From: SZUA-36 sp041570235
Lineage (GTDB): Bacteria > Pseudomonadota > Gammaproteobacteria > Xanthomonadales > SZUA-36
Length of the DNA: 10,707 bases
Assembly: GCA_041570235.1 (NCBI GenBank)
Contig: JBFFWN010000106.1
Span: forward strand, 1 to 10,707
Direction: 5' to 3'
A program made the position numbers and the translations under genes. The notes under the pieces were generated by a model. That model was not told the origin of the DNA, did no database searches, and was given only the letters and a program-made list of their open reading frames with translations. Below are positions 1-6,091 of the stretch, piece after piece (position 1 is the stretch's first letter; each line of letters starts with the position of its first letter).

Positions 1-1391
1 CAACTGTGCAGCCACGACAACGTGATATCCTGGCGCAAGACGTAATTGCCGCGGCCATCGGGCTCCTGCGTATTGCGCGTGCCGGCAAGCGTGAACGCCG
101 AGTAGGTGCGTGGCCGCCAGGTGACCGAGGCCGCCCACACCGGGCCGCTGTAATCTTTAGCATCCGGGTCGGCAAACTTGCGCTTCTGGTTGCCGTAACT
201 GATGCGGCCGCTGGTGCGCGCCGTGGCGTCCCAGGTGGCGCCGAACATCCACGTATGAATCTGGCTGTCGGCGTTTGAGCCGCTGTAATCCGCTTCGTTG
301 TAGTTGTAACTCATGTCGGTGTACATGTAATCGGCCAGCAACGAGGTCTTGGGGGCCACGCGCCAGTAAAACGTACCACCGTAATACTGCCAGTCGCGAT
401 CCAGCGCGGTGGTGCCCGGCTCATCGGGGTTGCCCTGACTCTTGTTGTTGGTGTAGTCGAGCTTTGTCATGCCAGCGCGCAAGGTCAGACGCCCGCGCGA
501 ACCCACTGCACCGTAATCCCAGGCGCCGCCAAAGCCATAGCGTTTCCATTTATCCGGCTCCAGTGGAATCAGCCCCAGATCACCCTGGCGGCGGCCTTCG
601 CCACGCCGGTCCTGGCCCTGTTGGTAGTTGGCAAACAGGCCCAGGTTCTGGCGGTTGGATATGTCCCAATCCCAGCTGGCTGCCAGGCGCCAGTCGTTAC
701 GGTTATCGATGGAGCTATCCTGGTAACGCACGATTTCGGCAGCGGCGATCAATGCCAGCACCGATGTATCGGAGGGGATTTCCAACCGTACGGCAGGCGA
801 GATGCGGTAAAACCACGAGGAAATCTCATCCCGGTTGGCCGCCGTGATATTGTCGTCGTAACCAATGCTGGCGCCGATGGTGGGGATAATGGGCATACCG
901 CCCACGGTAAAACCGGGCATTGATTCGATCTCGTCCTGCGGCGTGCGCAAGAGGCCGGTATCGTAACCGGAGGTCTTTACAGGGGACGGATCCAGCGGCA
1001 TGTCGCTGCCGGCCTGGGCCACCAGGTAGCTGACTTTGGGCTGGCCAAATACCTCGCGCACCTTTTCGGCCTCGAAAGGATCAGGCACTATGTAGCCCTC
1101 GTAACCGGTGCTGCGCTCAACACTGCTGGCCAATTCGGCCAGACCTTCCTGTGTATCTGCCCTGCCGGTGATCACGCGGTAGCGCTGGTCACCCGGGCTC
1201 CCCGTAGAAACCAGTTGCACATCGAAACCCGCCCTGGCGAGTTCATTTTTAAACGCCTGGGCATTGTTGAGGTTGGCAAAAGAGCCCAACTGCAGCACCC
1301 ATTGCTGCCCGCCTTCCGGTGATTGAGTAGTCGCAGCAAATGCCGATGGCGCCATACACAGGCACAGGCACAGAACCACCCGGACTCCCAT
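1..1391 (-). CDS. SPOR domain plus outer-membrane beta-barrel protein (BBP2-like), 3' end cut by window edge
   Basis: The frame stays open from 1391 to the left edge: 463 codons and no stop, so the C-terminus is missing. Residues 1-19 form a signal peptide (Arg at 4, a hydrophobic Leu/Cys core, cleavage after AFA). Residues 30-103 match a SPOR domain: WVLQLGSFAN at the start, an RYRVITGR strand near 70-77, and a GYIVP end. SPOR domains bind glycan strands stripped of stem peptides, typically at division sites. From about residue 162 the pattern changes to alternating aromatic beta strands with short turns, opening with a TIGASIGYDDNI-type motif typical of putative beta-barrel porin 2 proteins. 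Such barrels occur in exopolysaccharide loci and are candidate outer-membrane conduits; that role here is inference. Start choice is uncertain. ATG 1391 gives a clean signal peptide, but its AGGAG lies about 14 bases away. A TTG at 1446-1448 preceded by GGAAA would add 19 residues to the signal region. It is separated from the upstream gene by 280 bases and probably has its own promoter. Confidence 0.85.
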   Translation of the reverse strand, partial: MGVRVVLCLCLCMAPSAFAATTQSPEGGQQWVLQLGSFANLNNAQAFKNELARAGFDVQLVSTGSPGDQRYRVITGRADTQEGLAELASSVERSTGYEGYIVPDPFEAEKVREVFGQPKVSYLVAQAGSDMPLDPSPVKTSGYDTGLLRTPQDEIESMPGFTVGGMPIIPTIGASIGYDDNITAANRDEISSWFYRISPAVRLEIPSDTSVLALIAAAEIVRYQDSSIDNRNDWRLAASWDWDISNRQNLGLFANYQQGQDRRGEGRRQGDLGLIPLEPDKWKRYGFGGAWDYGAVGSRGRLTLRAGMTKLDYTNNKSQGNPDEPGTTALDRDWQYYGGTFYWRVAPKTSLLADYMYTDMSYNYNEADYSGSNADSQIHTWMFGATWDATARTSGRISYGNQKRKFADPDAKDYSGPVWAASVTWRPRTYSAFTLAGTRNTQEPDGRGNYVLRQDITLSWLHS

Positions 1392-1483
1392 CCGTGATGC
1401 TCGCGCTCCTGGTGTGATGAAGTTAAAGGCTTTCAGTTTGAGTCCCAATTTTTGTTTCCAGTTGCATTCACTCTACCCTGTTG

Positions 1484-1498
1484 CCCCTCCCTCAGGGG
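1484..1498 (-). promoter_or_regulatory. Small GC-rich hairpin near the predicted transcript 5' end
   Basis: On the minus strand CCCCT (1498-1494) can pair with AGGGG (1488-1484) around a GAGGG loop. If transcription starts near 1508, this hairpin forms about 10 bases into the leader of the SPOR/beta-barrel mRNA. It might protect the 5' end or be a site for post-transcriptional control. No run of T follows, so it is not an intrinsic terminator. Confidence 0.3.
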
Positions 1499-1514
1499 GA
1501 ATGGCCACGCGCAC

Positions 1515-1543
1515 ATTATATACACCCCTGATATCACTAAACA
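1515..1543 (-). promoter_or_regulatory. Putative sigma-70 promoter for the SPOR/beta-barrel gene
   Basis: On the minus strand a perfect TATAAT lies at 1515-1520. With a 17-base spacer the -35 position falls at 1538-1543 and reads TGTTTA, a poor match to TTGACA. A good -10 with a weak -35 is what activator-dependent promoters often look like, and a tandem repeat covers the -35 position. Transcription would start near 1508, giving a leader of roughly 115 bases before the ATG at 1391. The promoter is predicted from sequence alone. Confidence 0.5.
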
Positions 1544-1574
1544 TTATTCCTTAAACAATATTGCTTAAACAATA
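1533..1574 (-). repeat. Three tandem 14-bp direct repeats, likely regulator-binding array
   Basis: On the minus strand the units are TATTGTTTAAGCAA (1574-1561), TATTGTTTAAGGAA (1560-1547) and TAATGTTTAGTGAT (1546-1533). Units 1 and 2 agree at 13 of 14 positions; unit 3 agrees with unit 2 at 10 of 14. The shared core is TGTTTA. The third unit overlaps the expected -35 box of the promoter with its -10 at 1515-1520. A related inverted copy, TGCTTAACAAT on the minus strand, lies at 1629-1639. The repeats are directly visible; a role as transcription factor sites is inferred from position. I cannot name the regulator. Confidence 0.8.
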
Positions 1575-1587
1575 GTTCCTGAAGAAC
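1575..1587. repeat. Short palindrome abutting the tandem repeats
   Basis: The minus strand reads GTTCTTCAGGAAC. The outer four bases on each side pair exactly (GTTC/GAAC) and the inner ones pair partly. It sits directly upstream of the first 14-bp repeat and could be part of the same operator. It is short enough to be chance. Confidence 0.35.
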
Positions 1588-1671
1588 ACCGGTTTAAAAG
1601 GATCAAAAGCACCGCCTTTTGAAGCAGGATTGTTAAGCATTTCGAAGTATCAAGCAATGTGCAAGTGCGGT

Positions 1672-3078
1672 TCAACGACGATTGCCCGCCCCATTTTGTC
1701 CATGAAGCGCAAATGGAAGCAAGCATAAGACCACAAACCAGGCTGCATTAGCCGGAATCTGCAACGAAAAATCCACCGTTGCATGAATCATCATTGCCGT
1801 CATCGCCATCACCGAGGCAAAAGAAACCCCGAATACCCTGGGCCGATCCCTGTCTTCGAGCCCACTGCCCGCCCGCATGAAACACAAGACCATGAACCAC
1901 GCCAGCAATATAAGCCCAACCAACCCGTACTCCACCGTGAATTCGAGAAAATCGTTATGCGCGTGATCCATGAACTTCTGATCATCGCCGCGCCAGGCCG
2001 GATATACGGTGTAGAAGCTGCCGCCGCCCCAGCCGGCTATGGGGCTCTGGATGATAATATTGACAGACTCACGGTCGGCATCGACACGGTTTTTGTCCTG
2101 CACCACCCATTGCTCGTCCTGAACCTGAACGGTCTTTTGGATACGGTCGATCACCTGCTCCACCCCGAACCAGGTGCCAACCACGAAAATGTCGATCACC
2201 AGCACGCTTATTACCAGCACCACCAAGGGGCGGCTTCGCTCGCGTAAGCGCCACAGCGCGAACAGGCCAACCAGGGTGAGCGCTGCAAAGAAAGCCGTGT
2301 TGCCCATGCGCGAGCGAGTGAGGACCAGCGCGATGACCATCACTACCATGTATATACGCAAGCGTGCTTTAGGACCCAGCGTGGCCTGCAACAGGCTGCG
2401 CAAGCGCCGGCGCATGGTGTTGTGACCACGCAGGTCCATCTGCGCCAGCAACAAGCCCGCGCCGGCCGATAAAGCCAGAACCAGCAGGTTGGCGTAGTGG
2501 TTGCGGTTGATAAAAGTACCCGTGGCCAGGCCGCGGCCGAACTCCTTGGGCTGGAAAAAGCCCCACTCCATGCCGCTTAGCATCATCAAAGAACCGTAAA
2601 TGGCCTGTAAAAGACCCGCCAGCACCAGTACATATAACAACTGCAGGGCGCGGCGGCTTGAGCGCGCCAGCAAAATTGTTAACCCCGCCAGCAAAAGCAG
2701 CCCCGTTGATAGCAGCAGGGCATCCACTGCCGCCTGGATATCAGCAACCGGCAGTAAGGGCTGATAGCCGAACATCCCCATTCCAAGCAGCAAACGGCAT
2801 GCAGCCCAGGCGACAAAACCACCCAGGGCGACAAACACCCACTTTGCCTCATTCATCCTGCCCGGCCATCGGGCCACGCCCATCAACCAGCCGGTGGCCC
2901 AAACCAGGGCCAGCACCGCTACCGCGGCAACAAACAGGCTCCAGAAAAGTGGACGGTTGCTGCCCAGCGGCAATGGCAAGACGAACAGCACCAGCAGGTA
3001 GGCCCTGAACAGCCAGCGGGTGAAATTGACATCGCGGCCAAAGGGATCACTCGAGTGGGCACGCAAGGGATCAATCAT
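1672..3078 (-). CDS. O-antigen ligase / Wzy_C-family membrane protein
   Basis: This 468-residue polytopic inner-membrane protein has hydrophobic segments throughout and a large soluble loop near residues 305-375. Family marks of the O-antigen ligase/polymerase (Wzy_C) domain are visible: TGTFINRNHYAN at 187-198, TRSRMG at 254-259, GWGGGSF near 349-355, HAHNDFLEF at 372-380 and HATVDFSLQIP at 432-442. Such proteins move undecaprenyl-linked glycan to an acceptor (lipid A core, protein) or join repeat units, on the periplasmic side. A separate Wzy-like protein in the same locus makes ligase a reasonable reading, but sequence alone does not separate ligase from polymerase. I chose ATG at 3076-3078, which overlaps the TGA of the preceding gene as ATGA, a usual coupling arrangement. 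A GTG at 3123 would add 15 residues that lie wholly inside the preceding gene. It is the last gene before the 280-base gap. Confidence 0.88.
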   Translation of the reverse strand: MIDPLRAHSSDPFGRDVNFTRWLFRAYLLVLFVLPLPLGSNRPLFWSLFVAAVAVLALVWATGWLMGVARWPGRMNEAKWVFVALGGFVAWAACRLLLGMGMFGYQPLLPVADIQAAVDALLLSTGLLLLAGLTILLARSSRRALQLLYVLVLAGLLQAIYGSLMMLSGMEWGFFQPKEFGRGLATGTFINRNHYANLLVLALSAGAGLLLAQMDLRGHNTMRRRLRSLLQATLGPKARLRIYMVVMVIALVLTRSRMGNTAFFAALTLVGLFALWRLRERSRPLVVLVISVLVIDIFVVGTWFGVEQVIDRIQKTVQVQDEQWVVQDKNRVDADRESVNIIIQSPIAGWGGGSFYTVYPAWRGDDQKFMDHAHNDFLEFTVEYGLVGLILLAWFMVLCFMRAGSGLEDRDRPRVFGVSFASVMAMTAMMIHATVDFSLQIPANAAWFVVLCLLPFALHGQNGAGNRR

Positions 3079-4295
3079 CCTGAATCCGTTCCCAACGTGG
3101 CTCGTTGTAGTACCTGCTGCCACTTTTCGATTGCGAGGTGTTTTGTGTATCGGGTAGCGAAGAGCCTGCGTGCATTGGCGCCCATACGACGAAGTCTTTC
3201 CGGATCCCTCGCCAGGGCCTGTATTTGCTCGGCCAGGCCGGCGCCATCGCCGTGGGGCACAACAAAACCAAGCTCGTGATCATGTATCAGCTGTGCAATC
3301 TCGCCATCCGGATCACCGATGAAGGCAATCGGCCGGCCGGCGGCCAACACACCGTATATCTTGCTGGGAAACACCAGGCCTTCCATGTGCTGCTTTAGCG
3401 TGACGATATGCAAATCGATCGCACCCAGGCTGTGCCTCAGGTTGTCGTGTGGCTGGTAAGGATGGAAGCTGACCTGGTGCAGATGTTTACGCTCGATCGA
3501 CTCCAGCACCTTATCCAGGCCGGCGCCCTCACCGATCAATACAAAAGCCACTTCCTTGCGGGTTTTCAGCAGCATCATCGCCTCGACCAGTTCATCGAAG
3601 CTGTGCGCCCGGCCGAAATTGCCGGAATAACCCACCAGGAAGTGGTTGCCCGGGTTCCATTCACTGCGCAAATCGTTGTCTGAATGCGCCAGCGGCCGGA
3701 TACCTTCACCATCGGCCCAGTTGCATATGCAGCTTGTGTTGTTTATTCCCTGCCTGGCCAGGAATGTTTTCATGCTGTCGCTGATTACCACGTTGGCCTC
3801 GGCGGCCTTCAGGGTGCGGTTGCGCCACCATGTCAGCGGCCCCGAAAGTATCCTGGCGCGCGGAAAGGCTCCCAGCTCGATCGCGATTTCCGGAAACAGA
3901 TCCTGTAGCCAGTTGATCACCCGGCCTCCGCGAAAGCGCACCGCGGCGGTATTCATCAGGGATAGCAACGGGGGATCGGTCTTCAACACCACCAGGTCGC
4001 CTTTGCGTACATGGCGCAGCAGGAATACGAAAACGCGGATATAAAAGCTGATGTAATCGAGCAGGCGGCCCCACAGGCTTGCGCGGCCCAGACGGGTTGT
4101 GTTCAGACGCAGAACCTCGACACCCTGAAAATCCTCGTGCCGCTTCAGCCTGGCCAAAGGATCGTTGTACAGGGCCCTGCTGGTGACGACGGTAACATCG
4201 TAGTCTGCCGCGAGGCCTCTGGCGAGATCGGTGAGCATCTGGCTGGTGGCGGAAAAATCGGGCCAGAAGAAGCGGTTGATGAAATATAGTTTCAA
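3075..4295 (-). CDS. GT4 glycosyltransferase, WcaI/WbuB-like
   Basis: This 406-residue GT-B fold enzyme is predicted to add one sugar from a nucleotide donor to the lipid-linked repeat unit on the cytoplasmic face of the inner membrane. The N-terminal domain opens with YFINRFFWPDFSATSQ, characteristic of the WcaI/WbuB group. It includes KTDPPLL near 105-111 and a QDLFPE motif at 131-136. The C-terminal donor-binding domain starts at GYSGNFGRAHSFDEL (222-236) and contains EGLVFPSKIYGVLAAGRP (305-322). The classic E-x7-E pair is not intact: E305 is present, but the second position is not Glu, and PSKIY occupies this region as in WbuB-like enzymes. The start is TTG at 4293-4295, seven bases after the previous stop, with only a weak GAAAG upstream. 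No in-frame ATG or GTG occurs before the conserved N-terminus, so the TTG is well supported. The gene ends by overlapping the ligase-family gene by four bases. Donor and acceptor are unknown. Confidence 0.9.
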   Translation of the reverse strand: MKLYFINRFFWPDFSATSQMLTDLARGLAADYDVTVVTSRALYNDPLARLKRHEDFQGVEVLRLNTTRLGRASLWGRLLDYISFYIRVFVFLLRHVRKGDLVVLKTDPPLLSLMNTAAVRFRGGRVINWLQDLFPEIAIELGAFPRARILSGPLTWWRNRTLKAAEANVVISDSMKTFLARQGINNTSCICNWADGEGIRPLAHSDNDLRSEWNPGNHFLVGYSGNFGRAHSFDELVEAMMLLKTRKEVAFVLIGEGAGLDKVLESIERKHLHQVSFHPYQPHDNLRHSLGAIDLHIVTLKQHMEGLVFPSKIYGVLAAGRPIAFIGDPDGEIAQLIHDHELGFVVPHGDGAGLAEQIQALARDPERLRRMGANARRLFATRYTKHLAIEKWQQVLQRATLGTDSG

Positions 4296-4302
4296 ATGAC
4301 TT

Positions 4303-4839
4303 TCAGTGTGTTCGTTGTTTCAGCGGCTCAGCCGGTTGACCGCCATGAATATGCCAGGCGGTGAGTTCACTCACGGCAACGCTGTTCATGGTGAGTACCG
4401 CACCCTCGGCCATCACCACGCCCGGTGCGATTTTGGCCATGGCGCCGACCCAGCATTGATCGGCGATCTTAATTGGCCGTGTTTCGAGATCAAACGTTTG
4501 CCGGTCCCAACGGTGACTGCCCGTGCATAAATAGGCGCCCTGGGATATACAGCAATGTGAACCGATGCTTACCTGGTCGAGGTTGTCGATCCAGACACTT
4601 TCACCAATCCAGCTGTGGTCGCCCACGGTCAATTTCCATGGAAACTTCACCCGCACGTGCGGTTTGACGGTAACGCCTGCGCCGATGCCCGCACCGAAGG
4701 CCCTGAGCAAGGCGACACGCCAGGCCGAGCCCGGTAACCATGAATTGAAAAACAGTCCTTCCAGGACCCGCCAGCAGGCCTCAATTAAGCCGGAACGGCC
4801 GCGTTCGAAATCTGGGTTGTTGAATTTATCAAGACGCAT
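4303..4839 (-). CDS. wcaF: WcaF-like hexapeptide-repeat O-acetyltransferase
   Basis: This 178-residue protein is close to the usual length for the WcaF family of left-handed beta-helix acetyltransferases, which move acetyl from acetyl-CoA to a sugar hydroxyl during exopolysaccharide synthesis. The N-terminal helix region (1-50) is followed by imperfect hexapeptide repeats such as VTVKPHVRVKF, LTVGDHSWIGES and VSIGSHCCISQGAYL. CTGSHRWDRQTFDL at 105-118 includes the His (H109) expected to act as the catalytic base in this family. IKIADQCWVGAMAKIAPGV (123-141) and the closing VLTMNSVAVSEL and HIHGGQPA segments are also typical. The start is ATG at 4837-4839; the ribosome binding site is poor. 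It sits next to a WcaI-like glycosyltransferase, echoing the colanic acid locus, but the rest of that locus is absent, so the acetylated polymer is probably different. The gene symbol is assigned by family resemblance only. Confidence 0.88.
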   Translation of the reverse strand: MRLDKFNNPDFERGRSGLIEACWRVLEGLFFNSWLPGSAWRVALLRAFGAGIGAGVTVKPHVRVKFPWKLTVGDHSWIGESVWIDNLDQVSIGSHCCISQGAYLCTGSHRWDRQTFDLETRPIKIADQCWVGAMAKIAPGVVMAEGAVLTMNSVAVSELTAWHIHGGQPAEPLKQRTH

Positions 4840-4857
4840 GTGAGTGCCCGGGTTTGG

Positions 4858-4893
4858 TCATTCGGATTTGATCAGGAATTCGATCATAGGCAT
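4858..4893 (-). other. Possible 11-codon leader ORF ahead of the wcaF-like gene
   Basis: In the 79-base gap between the GT4 gene (stop at 4919) and the wcaF-like gene (start 4839), a strong GGGGAGAG sequence precedes ATG at 4891-4893, with a second in-frame ATG at 4885-4887 at better spacing. The frame reads MPMIEFLIKSE and stops with TGA at 4858-4860, 18 bases before the wcaF-like ATG and in the same frame. The gene proper lacks a good ribosome binding site, so translation of this mini-ORF could feed ribosomes to it, or it may be a decayed N-terminal extension. It may also be chance. Confidence 0.3.
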
Positions 4894-4918
4894 ACTCTCC
4901 CCGTTTTCCGGAAGATGA

Positions 4919-6091
4919 TCAAGCGTGAACCCGCGATTGTTCGTTCAGGGCAAATCGTAGCCTTTCGGAATAATGCCGCTCCCTGAACATACGCCGGTAG
5001 CGCTCATAACCGGCATCGCCGATTCGTTTTCTGCGCGCATCATCAAGCAGCAGTCCAGCCAGGCGGCCGGCCATCTCCGGTATGTTGTCGCGGTCGACCA
5101 GGATGCCTGATTTTTCATCCTCCAGTATTTCTGCCGCGGCGCCGTCGACCAGGCCCGCGCAAGGCGAGTGATGCATCATGGCCTCGAGAAACACCAAGCC
5201 AAAGCCGTCGCCCTCGCTGGGCATCACGAACATGGCGCATCGGGAATATAGATTCTGTTTCAGTTGTTCGTTAACCCAGCCGGTAAAAACCACGCTGCCC
5301 GCCACCTTGAGATCACGGGCTTTGGCTTCCAGCCTGCCCTGGTCATCACCGGCACCGGCAATCACCAGTTGCGCATCCGGGACTGTTTGTAAGATCAGGG
5401 GCATGGCCTCGATCAGGTGATCGTGCCCCTTGTGTCTTTGCTGCGATGACAGGCGGCCGACAATCAGCATGGCATGTGGGCCGATGTTGAATGTATCTGA
5501 CTGCCCGGTATTTGAATTCTGGGCATTTGAATTCTGGGTATTTGAAGGTTCCGGGGGGAAATCTTCACCACGCGGGTCAAGTCCGGGCCAGCACACACGT
5601 ATATCGGGTAAATCCGGGTAGCAGGCGAGTGCCTTTTTTGCGGTGTATTCGGAGTTGGCGATCAGAAACTCGGCGTTGCGGGCGGAGCGATGGTAATCCG
5701 CGCGCCCGGAGTTCCAGATTTCAACCCCGTGAATGAGCAACAGGTATGGCGGACGCATGGTCTTGGGTAGTAGCCCCGGCAATCGCGCCAGGCCGGCATG
5801 ATCAAACAATTGCATGTTGGCATGCGAGCCAAGCAAGCCGATGGCAAAACGCCAGCGGTTGCCCGAACACCAACTTATCGACGGAAGGTCGGCGGCGTTC
5901 AGCAAGCCATCGCCAGGCTCGGCACCCTGCCCCTCCAGCACGCGAACCTTAAGCCTGATCTGCTGCTGCCGGTGCATTTCCAATAGCGTTCGCAGCACCT
6001 GTCGCGCCAACGTCGCCATGCCGTCTGAATTTTGACGCAGGCTTACAACCCCAAGCAAGTATACGGGGGGCTTTTCAGGCCCTGAAGACAT
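4919..6091 (-). CDS. GT4 glycosyltransferase with Asn/Gln-rich repeat linker
   Basis: This 390-residue GT-B glycosyltransferase is predicted to extend the lipid-linked oligosaccharide in the cytoplasm. The N-terminal acceptor domain begins with VYLLGVVSLRQNSDGMATLARQ and includes LLLIHGVEIW (117-126) and FLIANSEYTAK (142-152). The C-terminal domain carries IVGRLSSQQRHKGHDHLIEA (210-229), VIAGAGDDQGRLE and PSEGDGFGLVFLEAM (291-305). In the usual E-x7-E motif the first acid is Asp (D295) paired with E303. Between the domains, residues 182-195 form an Asn/Gln/Ser linker made by a 15-base tandem repeat in the DNA. I chose ATG at 6089-6091, which has CAGGG five bases upstream and overlaps the dehydrogenase gene by 17 bases. 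A GTG at 6118 would add nine residues that lie inside the upstream gene. Sugar specificity cannot be read from sequence. Confidence 0.9.
   Translation of the reverse strand: MSSGPEKPPVYLLGVVSLRQNSDGMATLARQVLRTLLEMHRQQQIRLKVRVLEGQGAEPGDGLLNAADLPSISWCSGNRWRFAIGLLGSHANMQLFDHAGLARLPGLLPKTMRPPYLLLIHGVEIWNSGRADYHRSARNAEFLIANSEYTAKKALACYPDLPDIRVCWPGLDPRGEDFPPEPSNTQNSNAQNSNTGQSDTFNIGPHAMLIVGRLSSQQRHKGHDHLIEAMPLILQTVPDAQLVIAGAGDDQGRLEAKARDLKVAGSVVFTGWVNEQLKQNLYSRCAMFVMPSEGDGFGLVFLEAMMHHSPCAGLVDGAAAEILEDEKSGILVDRDNIPEMAGRLAGLLLDDARRKRIGDAGYERYRRMFRERHYSERLRFALNEQSRVHA
5508..5546. repeat. 15-bp tandem repeat inside a glycosyltransferase gene
   Basis: Plus-strand units are GTATTTGAATTCTGG (5508-5522), GCATTTGAATTCTGG (5523-5537) and the partial GTATTTGAA (5538-5546). 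The first two differ at one base. On the coding strand each unit encodes five residues of the type QNSN plus Ala or Thr. The period is a multiple of three, so copy-number changes would keep the frame and only lengthen or shorten the interdomain linker. Confidence 0.85.

Larger units (their letters stand above)
1392..1671. other. Intergenic regulatory region, no gene seen
   Basis: This 280-base gap separates the stop of the ligase-family gene (1672) from the start of the SPOR/beta-barrel gene (1391). It is visibly more AT-rich than the flanking genes. It contains the tandem repeats, a palindrome, a -10 box, a 5' leader hairpin, and a 14-codon upstream reading frame on the minus strand (1423-1467) without a convincing ribosome binding site. 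I found no strong intrinsic terminator for the upstream operon, so read-through into the last gene is possible. Confidence 0.7.

Noticed and set aside
1596..1620. Possible intrinsic terminator after the ligase-family gene (AAAAGG ... CCTTTT)
   Set aside because: The stem is six mostly A/T pairs around a 13-base loop with no proper T tract, too weak to call a terminator.
3079..3123. GTG start adding 15 residues to the ligase-family protein
   Set aside because: The extension lies inside the preceding gene and is not membrane-like, and the ATG at 3078 has the usual ATGA overlap.
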